Of a stretch of 64,000 bases of DNA, positions 21,604 through 33,000 are shown piece by piece. The DNA comes from Tillandsia leiboldiana (taxonomy: Eukaryota; Streptophyta; Magnoliopsida; Poales; Bromeliaceae), in assembly GCA_029204045.2 (NCBI GenBank), contig CM055065.1, forward strand, positions 11,173,024 to 11,237,023, in the 5' to 3' direction. Each line of letters starts with the position of its first letter. Within the stretch, counting starts at the first letter, position 1. The position numbers and the translations under genes are program-made. The notes beneath the pieces are model-generated. The model made no database searches, was not told the origin of the DNA, and saw only the letters and a list, made by a program, of their open reading frames with translations.

Positions 21604-24043
21604 TGTCACGCCCCGGGTGTAAACCAGAACCCGGGCTCGTCCACAGATCCGCCGTGCACACGGTATTTCCCGTGTACACGAAGCGCTAGTAACCTGCTCA
21701 GATATAAAAGACAATGATACAGGAGCATAACAACAGAGCTAACTAAAACTAGTACATCTCAGACAAATGCTGGAAATAAAAGTACAACATAACTCTCAAA
21801 TATACATGTGTCTCTCCCAGCTCACGAAAAGAATACAACCAGCTGGCCGCAGCCAGACCCAAAATAAAAGAAAATACAACCGTCTGAGTGCACAGGGGAT
21901 ACATCAAAATCTACCGAACTCTGGATCCGGGAAGCAGCTAGCTAATCAACGATCCTCTTACCTCGGTCCTGGGAAGAGGGTCCCGCAACTCCCGCAGAGG
22001 ACTCTGCAAAACAAAGGGGAAAAAGAAGAGGAAAAGGGGTGGGGGTGAGAACTACTATAAAGACAGTAGCCTCCCCTAGTGGGTAAACCTCAACTCGAAC
22101 ATGCCCACTAGGACTACCAGAGGCTAAAAGAATAAAGGTGGTAAACTATAAGTATGACTACTGATAAAAGCTACCACTAATATGCCTCTACATGCCCAGC
22201 TAAGGAATAGCTAAATGTATGCATCAGAACAACAAAGCCTATCTGATAAAATCCAATCTATACCCCCAGTAAACACTGGTACTGCCTGCGGTGCCTGCCA
22301 AATCGGGTATGCCAGCTTACGCATAACACCGATAGGGGATAGGAGTCTCGAGGACTCAAGATCTGTATAACGTGCACACTATACTTGCCAAATCGGGTAT
22401 GCCGGCCAGTGCATAACACCGATAGGGGATAGGAGTCCCAAGGACTCAAGGTCGGTAACAAGTATCATAGTAGAATAAGTCAGCAGGACTGGATCATGAC
22501 ACTGATCTGAGTGGGAAATCATCCCCTAAAAGAAGCCCAAATCCTCTCCCCGATCTGATGCAATAACAACTGTCCGGTCAACCGCCCAAAATCCGCGGTT
22601 GCCGCAATTGCCCTGCCCTCAACCTGCCTGTCCCAAAATCCCAACGACTGACTACACTATCCCAGCCCCTGCTCTACCTGAGCATAATATCCCCTATGTC
22701 TAGGTAACTAGAGAAGGAATAAAACATGGTTTCTCCTAAGTCAATTCCAGCAAGATAGTGTAGCAGAAAAAGGTGGCCTGACTAGGTGACCATTCAAGCA
22801 TGCAAAAGTCCTTTCTTAGCAGAATAATTTCAGTGCTCTAATTCTTACAAGATTCACAGTATGCCTTTATTTGAATATCTGAAGTACTAACCTGCCACAA
22901 GCCAATTTATACACATGCTTAAGTTTCACTTTTATACATAAGTCTGATATGAATTTAGCCGTTTATTACCGGAGGGTTTAAGCAATAATTCCATGGATTC
23001 TAAACACTTAACACTTGTAAGAATTACCATTTATTAGTATCGAGTCCTTTAAAGATGCAAGTATCAATCACAAGTCCTTTTCTTTTCATTAAGCATGCTA
23101 TGTTCATTCTACTAGTATAACAGCAACATTGCACATGACTAGCTCCAATATGCCTGGTGGGTTATCCAAAGTAAGAGGTTAACAACGGTACCCACCTCGA
23201 GCGCTAAATCCTGGTCCCCAAAGGTGCAGTCCACGCTCGGCCAAAACCAACCCTACAACACAGCACAAAATTCCCCAGAAGGATATACATATTTTAATCA
23301 CACCTTGCCTCACAAAATCTGTCCCAAAATATACAGTCCAAAGTTCCTCTGTTTTCACCTACGAAAAATACTCGGAAAAATCCACGAAAAATACTGTCGC
23401 GATCATCGCGACGAGCCCGTCGAAACGAGTACCTGCACGTTCAATTCCGAGTTTTCTGCGCTGAGATAAAAATCTGGCAAGGGAAACACCCCAAACAAAC
23501 TGTCCAGAAAAACTGTAACACAGAACCACAGTAAAAGGAGACTTTCACCTTCGGGAAAATATTCCAAAAATTTAGGGAAAAATCCAGGAGATTCCTTGCG
23601 AAGTGAAGATGAAAAATGCCTTTTGAATCACCCCGTTCCGACGCCTGTACGAAAAGATACGGCTAGAACACCGCAGTGCTGTCCAAAAATCCGCGAAGAA
23701 AAAGGGGTCAAATGGGTGCTCAGAAAACTCCAAGGTAAGCACGGAGATCGAGGAAGCTCAAAATAGAGAAGTTGAAGTCCTACCTGTCGAGAGTCCGATG
23801 GCGCAAGAATCGTCGAAAAAGGAGGTCGGGGTGAGTCGGGAGAGCCCAAACACTGAGAAGGGACGAAGCGGGTCGCCGGAGAACGAGCGTCGCGCCGCGC
23901 CGCAAAATCGCAAGCCTCCGGATGTGTGCCTCCAAAAATCCTCAAAGTCCTCCAATGGATAGTGCACTGTGTGAGGGGAAACTCCTCTGAAGACTCCATA
24001 GTGAAACGGTGTGTAAAAAGCCCGAAGAAGACCCAAGGAAGCC

Positions 24044-24051
24044 TATTTATA
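24044..24051 (-). promoter_or_regulatory. TATA box, A 3' LTR (intact)
   Basis: The minus strand reads TATAAATA in GCCTATAAATAGG. The equivalent in the 5' LTR is mutated (see 32467-32474). Confidence 0.75.
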
Positions 24052-24165
24052 GGCACAGCCCAAAGGCTGAAGTGGGCCGGATTCGGGCGCAGAATTCGGG
24101 CGCACTGCGCCCGAATCCGGTCGGACGCTCCCCCATCCGACGCGCCCAGAAGTCTCTGGTGAAGC

Positions 24166-24549
24166 CACGTGGCCCTGCAACAGGGAACAGCGGTGCAAAG
24201 GCACCGCTGTGCGCCACGCGTCCCCCCGCGGTCAGCGGGGGTAGGTACGGCCCGCCAATGGCGGGCCGACGCGTGGCCCGCACTCGAGTGCCCCGACAGC
24301 GCCGCCTACGCCACAGTGCGCTCCGTACCGAGGCACCTCCACCGTGGACCGCGACTTCCTGAGCCAGCCAGTACCATGCCGCCACGTGCCATGCGCCCGG
24401 TGCACCCATGCCGCGCAAAATCACTGAGCCGCGCCGCGTGTACCATCCACTACGCGCGCGCCACGTGGCCCGCCCGCACGGTTCATGCACCAACCCGCTT
24501 CCCCCGTGGACCGAGCTGCGTGAGCCGGCCAATGGCAGGCCGCCACGTG
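24166..24549 (-). promoter_or_regulatory. Four G-boxes upstream of TATA in A LTR
   Basis: CACGTG occurs at 24166, 24383, 24462 and 24544, about 115-500 bp upstream of the TATA box on the element strand. The arrangement recurs in LTRs G and I. A role in light or stress control is inference from known G-box biology. Confidence 0.55.
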
Positions 24550-24876
24550 GCTCAAGCTGGTCCACGGTCACCTCCCATGCACCAAAAATTCCCGAAAACT
24601 TCCGGAAGCCCGTTTTTGGTCATCCGGACTCCAAATTTAACAAGCAAATAGCCGTTTTCAAGCGTTTTTCCGCGCTGAATCCAAATCCAACCTCTGATTG
24701 GCCCGAAACCTTTTCTAAAATTCGGCATATGCAGCCGAAGGCTAAATCATCTAACAAAGTCTCACAGGGTCCATCTGTGGCATCCTTTTGATGCACCATG
24801 GGCCAGACACACCACACAAGGTGTTCTACATAGTGGATTCATCGGAAAGGTTGCATGGAAAATCCAGAACACTACA

Positions 24877-24911
24877 TCCTCCCCTACAAGAAAAAGTTTC
24901 GTCCTCGAAAC
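24877..24911 (-). other. A polypurine tract and pre-PPT hairpin
   Basis: On the element strand, GTTTCG-AGGA-CGAAAC (24896-24911) is followed by a purine tract ending AGGGGAGGA (24877-24885) directly before the LTR. Confidence 0.85.
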
Positions 24912-24923
24912 AAAAGTCATACC

Positions 24924-27900
24924 TCAAGCAGGGGCCTCGAACAAGTGGGGGTAAGCATCCATCATCGCTGACTCCAACTCCCAAGTAGCCTCGCGCTCCT
25001 CATGACTGCTCCAGAGGATCTTCACATAAGGGATGGCTCGACTGCGCAACTCCCTAACCTCACGGTCCAAGATCCTCAACGGCCGCTCAACATAGCTCAG
25101 GTCCTCAGTAACCTCCAGTGGGGCGAAATCGATGATATGAGACGGGTCATGAACATACCTCCTCAGAGTCGATACATGAAAAACATCGTGAACACCTGAA
25201 AGCCTGGGAGGAAGTGCAAGCCTGTAGGCAACTGGCCCTATGCGCTCTAATACCTCGAAAGGTCCAATGTAGTGAGGGCTCAGTTTCCCCCGAATCCCGA
25301 ATCTTCGGATCCCCTTTGAAGGCGAGACTTTCAAAAAGACATGATCCCCAACCGCGAACTCCAGGTCTCGCCTCCGCACATCTGCATAGCTCCTCTGTCT
25401 GCTCTGTGCTGTCTGAAGGTGCTGCCTGACTATCCTGACCTTAGCCTCCGCCTCTCGAAGCAACTCTGGCCCCAATGTCCGCCTTTCACCCACATCGCTC
25501 CAATAAAGAGGGGAACGACACTTGCGTCCATACAATGCTTCAAACGGAGCCATTTGGATGCTCGCTTGAAAGCTATTGTTGTACGCAAACTCTGCCAATG
25601 ATAAGTGTCGCACCCAACCCCCTCCAAAGTCCAGCGTGCAAGCCCGGAGCATGTCCTCAAGAATCTGTATAGTACGCTCAGACTGTCCGTCTGTCTGTGG
25701 GTGAAATGCTGTGCTGAAACTGAGCTGTGTCCCTAAAGTGGCCTGTAGGCTCCTCCAAAAGCGCGAAACAAATCTCGGATCTCGGTCAGATACAATGGAG
25801 ACGGGCACACCATGCAGCCTCACTACCTCGTCTAAGTACAGCTGTGCCAGCCGCTCGAGGGACCAAGTCACCTGCACCGGTAAAAAGTGTGCGGATTTGG
25901 TGAGTCTATCCACGACTACCCAGATAGCATCCGCTCCCGTCTGTGCTCTCGGCAAACCAGTGACAAAATCCATGGTAACATGTTCCCATTTCCATTCAGG
26001 GATTGGGAGACTCTGCAACTTGCCAGCAGGTACCCGATGCTCAGCTTTTACTTGCTGACAAGTTAAACAGTGTGCTACAAATCTCCCAATGTCTCTTTTC
26101 ATCCCATTCCACCAAAACTGTGCCTTAAGGTCCCTATACATCTTAGTCCCACCAAGATGGATGGTATAAGGTGTATAGTGGGCCTCCCTCAAGATCTGCT
26201 CTCGAATCTCTGCATCCATAGGCACACAAGCTCGGTCCCTGTACCGCAGTACTCTCGAAGCATCGACTAAAAAGTCCCCTGTCAAACCAGTCTGTATTTG
26301 CTCTCGAATCCTCATCAGGTGGGGGTCCTCACTCTGTCTCTCTTGAATCCTGTCCAACAGAGTGGGCTGCACGACTAGAGACATAAGTCTAGCAGAGACC
26401 CCAGAGGACACAACCTCGAGCTCTAACCGCCTCATCTGCTCAAGTAATGGCGCCTGATCAGTGATCATCAAAGATAGACTCTGTACTGCTCTCCTGCTCA
26501 GGGCATCAGCAACCACATTGGCCTTGCCAGGATGGTATAAAATGTCTACATCGTAGTCCTTTAACAATTCCAACCATCTGCGCTGCCTCAAGTTGAGCTC
26601 CTTCTGTGTGAACAGGTATTTCAAGCTCTTGTGGTCGGTGTAGATCTCGCAGTGCTCCCCATACAGGTAATGGCGCCATAACTTCAATGCGAAAATCACC
26701 GCAGCCAGCTCCAAGTCATGGGTAGGGTAATTCTTTTCATAATCCTTTAGTTGCCGAGAGGCATAAGCGATTACCCTTCCCTCCTGCATCAGCACACAAC
26801 CAAGTCCACTGTGCGATGCATCGCTGTAAATCACATATCCTTTCCCCATAACAGGGAGGGAAAGGATAGGAGCCGACATCAATCTGTTCTTTAATTCCTC
26901 AAAGCTCCTCTGGTAATCCTCACTCCATATGAACTTAATCCCTTTTCGCGTCAGACGAGTGAGGGGTGTGGAAAGTTTCGCAAAGCCTTCCACAAACCGA
27001 CGGTAATATCCAGCTAAGCCCATAAAACTGCGGACCTCTGATACCGTCGTCGGTCGGGGCCAATCCCGGACTGCCTCGATCTTCGCCGGGTCTACTGCCA
27101 CTCCAGCGGCTGAAATCACATGGCCCAAAAAGACAACCTCCCGAAGCCAGAATTCACACTTAGATAACTTGGCATACAACTTCCTTTCTCTCAGAAGTTG
27201 CAGCACAATCCTCAAGTGCTCCTCGTGCTCCCCATCGCTCCGGGAGTAAACCAGGATATCATCAATAAAAACAACGACGAACCGATCCAGGTATGGTCGA
27301 AAAATTCTGTTCATTAAATCCATAAAAGAAGCAGGGGCATTTGTCAATCCAAATGGCATGACGGTGAACTCATAATGCCCATACCGCGACCTGAATGCCG
27401 TCTTAGGGATGTCCTCGGCCTTCACCTTCAATTGGTGGTAACCAGACTGTAAGTCAATCTTGGAGAAGACACAAGACCCTTGCAGCTGATCAAATAAGTC
27501 ATCAATGCGCGGCAAAGGGTACTTGTTCTTGATGGTCACTTTATTCAGCTCCCGGTAATCAACACACAGTCGAAGCGAACCATCTTTCTTCTTCACAAAT
27601 AGCACCGGCGCTCCCCAAGGTGATACACTCGGTCTCACAAAACCTTTATCCATTAAATCATGGAGTTGCGCCTTTAACTCTCGCAGCTCAGCCGGTGCCA
27701 TTCGGTAAGGAGCCTTAGAGATTGGCGCAGTTCCTGGGACTACGTCAATCAAAAACTCAACCTCCCTATCCGGCGGCATACTAATCAGCTCAGGAGGGAA
27801 CACATCTGGGAACTCGTGGACAACAGGGATACCCGCGAGTCCCGGTGCCGCCGTAGGCTCCTTAACCACAGAAGCCAAAAAGGCCACGCATCCACTGCGC

Positions 27901-28349
27901 ATCATCTGCCTCGCACGAGAGGTCGAGACCACTGAGGCAAAGAAAGCACTCTGGCACCCCCCGTAATCGAACACCTCCTGGCCTGGCTCGCTAAAAATAA
28001 CAGTCCTCGCGGCGCAATCAATCGTCGCGAAATAGCGAGCCAGCCAATCCATCCCTAGTACAATGTCAAAATCTCGCAGCTGACTAAGGACCATCAGGTC
28101 CGCCGGCAAAATCCAAGACTCAAGCTGTACCGGGCAAGACCAACAACACTCCTCTACATGCAATGTATGATCAGGAATATGTACCTCTAATGCCTGTGGC
28201 AACCGACCTAACTCTAGTCCATGAGATGATGCAAATACTCTACTGATAAAAGAATGTGATGCACCGGTATCAAATAAAGTGCGAGCTCTAGCACCAAAAA
28301 GTAAAGTGATACCTGCCACCACGTGGTCGGCTGCCGCGGAGTCCCCTAC
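24924..28349 (-). CDS. pol: A pol: protease, RT, RNase H, integrase, chromodomain
   Basis: One uninterrupted frame of about 1141 codons, in frame with gag but separated from it by a TAG (28350-28352). Domains in order: aspartic protease with L-F-D-T-G-A-S (about 28257-28277); RT with Y-P-L-P-R-I-D-D-L and the catalytic F-I-D-D (about 27252-27263); RNase H with Y-S-D-A-S, the E and D residues and V-A-D-A-L-S (about 26840-26490); integrase zinc finger H-H-C-C (about 26215-26050) and D,D-35-E core ending near 25650; then a chromodomain-like end with P-L-R-I-L-D-R-E, V-K-I-L-W and A-T-W-E (about 25095-24970). This order and C-terminus define the Tekay/Del chromovirus lineage. All catalytic residues I looked for are present. 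The product copies element RNA to DNA and inserts it; the chromodomain is thought to steer insertion to heterochromatin. Confidence 0.95.
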   Translation of the reverse strand, partial: VGDSAAADHVVAGITLLFGARARTLFDTGASHSFISRVFASSHGLELGRLPQALEVHIPDHTLHVEECCWSCPVQLESWILPADLMVLSQLRDFDIVLGMDWLARYFATIDCAARTVIFSEPGQEVFDYGGCQSAFFASVVSTSRARQMMRSGCVAFLASVVKEPTAAPGLAGIPVVHEFPDVFPPELISMPPDREVEFLIDVVPGTAPISKAPYRMAPAELRELKAQLHDLMDKGFVRPSVSPWGAPVLFVKKKDGSLRLCVDYRELNKVTIKNKYPLPRIDDLFDQLQGSCVFSKIDLQSGYHQLKVKAEDIPKTAFRSRYGHYEFTVMPFGLTNAPASFMDLMNRIFRPYLDRFVVVFIDDILVYSRSDGEHEEHLRIVLQLLRERKLYAKLSKCEFWLREVVFLGHVISAAGVAVDPAKIEAVRDWPRPTTVSEVRSFMGLAGYYRRFVEGFAKLSTPLTRLTRKGIKFIWSEDYQRSFEELKNRLMSAPILSLPVMGKGYVIYSDASHSGLGCVLMQEGRVIAYASRQLKDYEKNYPTHDLELAAVIFALKLWRHYLYGEHCEIYTDHKSLKYLFTQKELNLRQRRWLELLKDYDVDILYHPGKANVVADALSRRAVQSLSLMITDQAPLLEQMRRLELEVVSSGVSARLMSLVVQPTLLDRIQERQSEDPHLMRIREQIQTGLTGDFLVDASRVLRYRDRACVPMDAEIREQILREAHYTPYTIHLGGTKMYRDLKAQFWWNGMKRDIGRFVAHCLTCQQVKAEHRVPAGKLQSLPIPEWKWEHVTMDFVTGLPRAQTGADAIWVVVDRLTKSAHFLPVQVTWSLERLAQLYLDEVVRLHGVPVSIVSDRDPRFVSRFWRSLQATLGTQLSFSTAFHPQTDGQSERTIQILEDMLRACTLDFGGGWVRHLSLAEFAYNNSFQASIQMAPFEALYGRKCRSPLYWSDVGERRTLGPELLREAEAKVRIVRQHLQTAQSRQRSYADVRRRDLEFAVGDHVFLKVSPSKGIRRFGIRGKLSPHYIGPFEVLERIGPVAYRLALPPRLSGVHDVFHVSTLRRYVHDPSHIIDFAPLEVTEDLSYVERPLRILDREVRELRSRAIPYVKILWSSHEEREATWELESAMMDAYPHLFEAPA

Positions 28350-28352
28350 CTA

Positions 28353-29730
28353 AGCGGCGTAAACTCGCCCGCTCTGTGCTGGTGGTCGGTAGTCTGCGGG
28401 ATGGGAGGAAGGAGCCCTGCTCGCTGGAGCATAAGGCCGCTGCTGGGGCACCGAAGGGACTGATGCTGAAGAAGGAGTCTGCGGTGTCGTGAAAGGGCAA
28501 GTAGCTCGAATGTGGCCGGACTGTCCACACCGGTAACAGCGGCCATACCTCTGGTCACAAGTATCCGACGGGTGCTGTCCCCTACAAAAGATACACCTGA
28601 CCGCAGACTGGGGCTGCCTCGACTGCTGCTGCTGCTGCCTCTGCCGCTGTGACCCCTGCTGTCGCGACTGCGACCTCTGCTGCTGCGAGTGCTGCTGCTG
28701 TCGCTGGGGCTGCTGCTGATGCTGCGGGGGCCTCTGGGATCCCCCAGGCCCTCGCCGCTCCGAACACCCACGGCCCGTAAACTGAGGCGGTGGCGGTCGG
28801 GGCGGCCTCCCGGAACTGGCCTGTTCCCCATCATCAGGCGCCGGTCGCTTCCTCTCAGAACTCTGAGCGACCGAGCCTCCACGTCTAGCGACAACGTGGT
28901 CTCCCCTCTCGACCCACTGTGCATGATCCACTGCCTCCGATAAGGTCTGAAGCCTCTGGGCGTGCACCAAGGTATAAATCTCAGGGCGCAGACCTGTCTC
29001 AAACAGCTCCACCTGGTGCAGCCCATCCCTGGCAACATAGGGTACGCAGTTGAGCAACTGCGTAAACTCCTGGAAATAATCCCACACTGGCCGATCCCCC
29101 CTGCTGAAGGTTCTTCAAGTCATCTTCGATCTTCTTCTTCACGCTCGTGGAGAAGTAAGTATCAAGGATCATCCTCCTGAACTCCGACCAGGGTAGCTGT
29201 CGGGTGACCTGAAACTCTAAGGGCTCAACCCGACGCCACCAAGCATCTGCATCCCCCTCTAGACAGTGTACTGCCAAATGCGCTCTGTATCTGTGGTCAA
29301 TGAAGAAGTCCCGAAACAACTTCTCCATTGATGCTAGCCACGATCCAATCTCCCATGGGTGAGTGCTCCGCCCCGAGAACCTAGGGGGTCCTCGCTTACA
29401 GAACTGGGTGAGTTTGTCAGAAAACTCCCGCTCCTCCACTGGGGTCAATGGCCTGAACATCCCCTGGGCCCCACTGCTCGACGACGGTGCCGTAGGGACT
29501 AGTGGAATAACCGGCGGTACAACAGGTGGTACGGGGGCCTCTGCAGTAGTAGGGGGAGGTGCCGCAACCTGAGCAAGCAACTGCTCAAACCTCTGCTACT
29601 GTCGGCGGTGACTCTCCGCCAACTGGGCCACCATGGCCCTCAGCTCACTGATCTCAGAAGGCCCGGACTGCTCTGGCTCCTCCGGGGGTGTAGGAGTCCC
29701 CCGGGTTGGAATCTGCCGCCTAGGAGGCAT
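28353..29730 (-). pseudogene. gag: A gag, broken by a nonsense codon and a frameshift
   Basis: The best start is the ATG at 29730 (M-P-P-R-R-Q), a typical Tekay Gag beginning; longer upstream reading lacks support. An in-frame TAG lies at 29596-29598 (in Q-stop-Q, probably CAG to TAG). Near 29090-29105 a run of six G shifts the frame; removing one G would restore the family-like sequence L-Q-Q-G-D-R followed by W-D-Y-F. The rest carries a Gln/Arg-rich linker from CAG-like repeats (28620-28740) and one CCHC zinc knuckle, C-Y-R-C-x4-H-x4-C (about 28505-28545). Gag should form the particle and bind RNA. This copy cannot make full-length Gag unless the lesions are sequence errors. Confidence 0.85.
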
Positions 29731-30007
29731 CCTGCCACACAAGAAACCACGGGTCAGTAAACAAAACCACTCTCGACCCAATCCAGCGAAAGTCATAGAC
29801 ATCCCCTATTTCTGTAACCTTATGTTGTCTGCAGCCAACATAACAGTCCACCAGAAATAGGCTATGCCAGTCCCTCTCCACTCACAGGAAGAGTTTAATA
29901 GGAAATTGCCGACTTTCGCAACATATCGCGTCACTCACGCCCTGCCTTCCTAGGGTCTGCCAAAAAAAAGCCTAGGGTTTCCTAAGTCCCAACTGACCTA
30001 TCCCTAA

Positions 30008-30019
30008 GCTCTGATACCA
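30008..30019 (-). promoter_or_regulatory. Primer-binding site of A (initiator-Met tRNA)
   Basis: The element strand reads TGGTATCAGAGC, separated by 7 bases (GATTAGG) from the LTR end at 30027. It fixes the right LTR as the 5' LTR. Confidence 0.95.
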
Positions 30020-30026
30020 CCTAATC

Positions 30027-33000
30027 TGTCACGCCCCGGGTGTAAACCAGAACCCGGGCTCGTCCACAGATCCGCCGTGCACACGGTATTTCCCGTGTAC
30101 ACGAAGCGCTGGTAACCTGCTCAGATATAAAAGACAATGATACAGGAGCATAACAACAGAGCTAACTAAAACTAGTACATCTCAGACAAATGCTGGAAAT
30201 AAAAGTACAACATAACTCTCAAATATACATGTGTCTCTCCCAGCTCACGAAAAGAATACAACCAGCTGGCCGCAGCCAGACCCAAAATAAAAGAAAATAC
30301 AACCGTCTGAGTGCACAGGGGATACATCAAAATCTACCGAACTCTGGATCTGGGAAGCAGCTAGCTAATCAACGATCCTCTTACCTCGGTCCTGGGAAGA
30401 GGGTCCCGCAACTCCCGTAGAGGACTCTGCAAAACAAAGGGGAAAAAGAAGAGGAAAAGGGGTGGGGGTGAGAACTACTATAAAGACAGTAGCCTCCCCT
30501 AGTGGGTAAACCTCAACTCGAACATGCCCACTAGGACTACCAGAGGCTAAAAGAATAAAGGTGGTAAACTATAAGTATGACTACTGATAAAAGCTACCAC
30601 TAATATGCCTCTACATGCCCAGCTAAGGAATAGCTAAATGTATGCATCAGAACAACAAAGCCTATCTGATAAAATCCAATCTATACCCCCAGTAAACACT
30701 GGTACTGCCTGCGGTGCCTGCCAAATCGGGTATGCCAGCCTACGCATAACACCGATAGGGGATAGGAGTCTCGAGGACTCAAGATCTGTATAACGTGCAC
30801 ACTATACTTGCCAAATCGGGTATGCCGACCAGTGCATAACACCGATAGGGGATAGGAGTCCCAAGGACTCAAGGTCGGTAACAAGTATCATAGTAGAATA
30901 AGTCAGCAGGACTGGATCATGACACTGATCTGAGTGGGAAATCATCCCCTAAAAGAAGCCCAAATCCTCTCCCCGATCTGATGCAATAACAACTGTCCGG
31001 TCAACCGCCCAAAATCCGCGGTTGCCGCAATTGCCCTGCCCTCAACCTGCCTGTCCCAAAATCCCAACGACTGACTACACTATCCCAGCCCCTGCTCTAC
31101 CTGAGCATAATATCCCCTATGTCTAGGTAACTAGAGAAGGAATAAAACATGGTTTCTCCTAAGTCAATTCCAGCAAGATAGTGTAGCAGAAAAAGGTGGC
31201 CTGACTAGGTGACCATTCAAGCATGCAAAAGTCCTTTCTTAACAGAATAATTTTAGTGCTCTAATTCTTACAAGATTCACAGTATGCCTTTATTTGAATA
31301 TCTGAAGTACTAACCTGCCACAAGCCAATTTATACACATGCTTAAGTTTCACTTTTATACATAAGTCTGATATGAATTTAGCCGTTTATTACCGGAGGGT
31401 TTAAGCAATAATTCCATGGATTCTAAACACTTAACACTTGTAAGAATTACCATTTATTAGTATCGAGTCCTTTAAAGATGCAAGTATCAATCACAAGTCC
31501 TTTTCTTTTCATTAAGCATGCTATGTTCATTCTACTAGTATAACAGCAACATTGCACATGACTAGCTCCAATATGCCTGGTGGGTTATCCAAAGTAAGAG
31601 GTTAACAACGGTACCCACCTCGAGCGCTAAATCCTGGTCCCCAAAGGTGCAGTCCACGCTCGGCCAAAACCAACCCTACAACACAGCACAAAATTCCCCA
31701 GAATGATATACATATTTTAATCACACCTTGCCTCACAAAATCTGTCCCAAAATATACAGTCCAAAGTTCCTCTGTTTTCACCTGCGAAAAATACTCGGAA
31801 AAATCCACGAAAAATACTGTCGCGATCCTCGCGACGAGCCCGTCGAAACGAGTACCTGCACGTTCAATTCCGAGTTTTCTGCGCTGAGATAAAAATCCGG
31901 CAAGGGAAACACCCCAAACAAACTGTCCAGAAAAACTGTAACACAGAACCACAGTAAAAGGAGACTTTCACCTTCGGGAAAATATTCCAAAAATTCAGGG
32001 AAAAATCCGGGAAATTCCTTGCGAAGTGAAGATGAAAAATGCCTTTTGAATCGCCCCGTTCCGACGCCTGTGCGAAAAGATACGGCTAGAACACCGCAGT
32101 GCTATCCAAAAATCCGCGAAGAAAAAGGGGTCAAATGGGTGCTCAGAAAACTCCAAGGTCAGCACGGAGATCGAGGAAGCTCAAAATAGAGAAGTTGAAG
32201 TCCTACCTGTCGAGAGTCCGATGGCATAAGAATCGTTGAAAAAGGAGGTTGGGGTGAGTCGGGAGAGCCCAAACAATGAGAAGGGACGAAGCGGGTCGCC
32301 GGAGAACGAGCGTCGCGCCGCGCCGCAAAATCGCAATCCTCGGGATGCGTGCCTCCAAAAATCCTCAAAGTCCTCCAATGGATAGTGCACTGTGTGTGGG
32401 GAAACTCCTCTGAAGACTCCACAGTGAAACGGTGTGTAAAAAGCCCGAAGAAGACCCAAGGAAGCCTATTTTTAGGCACAGCCCAAAGGCTGAAGTGGGC
32501 CGGATTCGGGCGCAGAATTCGGGCGCACTGCGCCCGAATCCGGTCGGACGCTCCCCCATCCGACGCGCCCGGAAGTCTCTGGTGAAGCCACGTGGCCCTG
32601 CAACAGGGAACAGCGGTGCAAAGGCACCGCTGTGCGCCACGCGTCCCCCCGCGGTCAGCGGGGGTAGCGGGCCGACGCGTGGCCCGCACTCGAGTGCCCC
32701 GACAGCGCCGCCTGCGCCACAGTGCGCTCCGTACCGAGGCACCTCCACCGTGGACCGCGACTTCCTGAGCCAGCCAGTACCATGCCTCCACGTGCCATGC
32801 GCCCGGTGCACGCATGCCGCGCAAAATCACTGAGCCGCGCCGCGTGTACCATCCACTACGCGCGCGCCACGTGGCCCGCCCGCACGGTTCATGCACCAAC
32901 CCGCTTCCCCCGTGGACCGAGCTGCGTGAGCCGGCCAATGGCAGGCCGCCACGTGGCTCAAGCCGGTCCACGGTCACCTCCCATGCACCAAAAATTCCCG

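Larger units (their letters stand above)
21604..24876 (-). repeat. A 3' LTR (3273 bp)
   Basis: TGTCACGCCC to ACACTACA (plus view), i.e. TGTAGTGTTC to GGGCGTGACA on the element strand. It contains an intact TATA box, four G-boxes and an intact 19-bp inverted repeat at 24249-24267. The inverted repeat is partly deleted in the 5' LTR. Confidence 0.95.

Noticed and set aside
24169..24651. Open frames of 120-270 codons in A's LTRs on both strands (also 32159-33197)
   Set aside because: GC-rich U3 sequence; one frame is longer in one LTR only because of the 17-bp deletion.
25002..26270. Plus-strand frames opposite A's pol
   Set aside because: Antisense shadows of a recognised RT/integrase gene.
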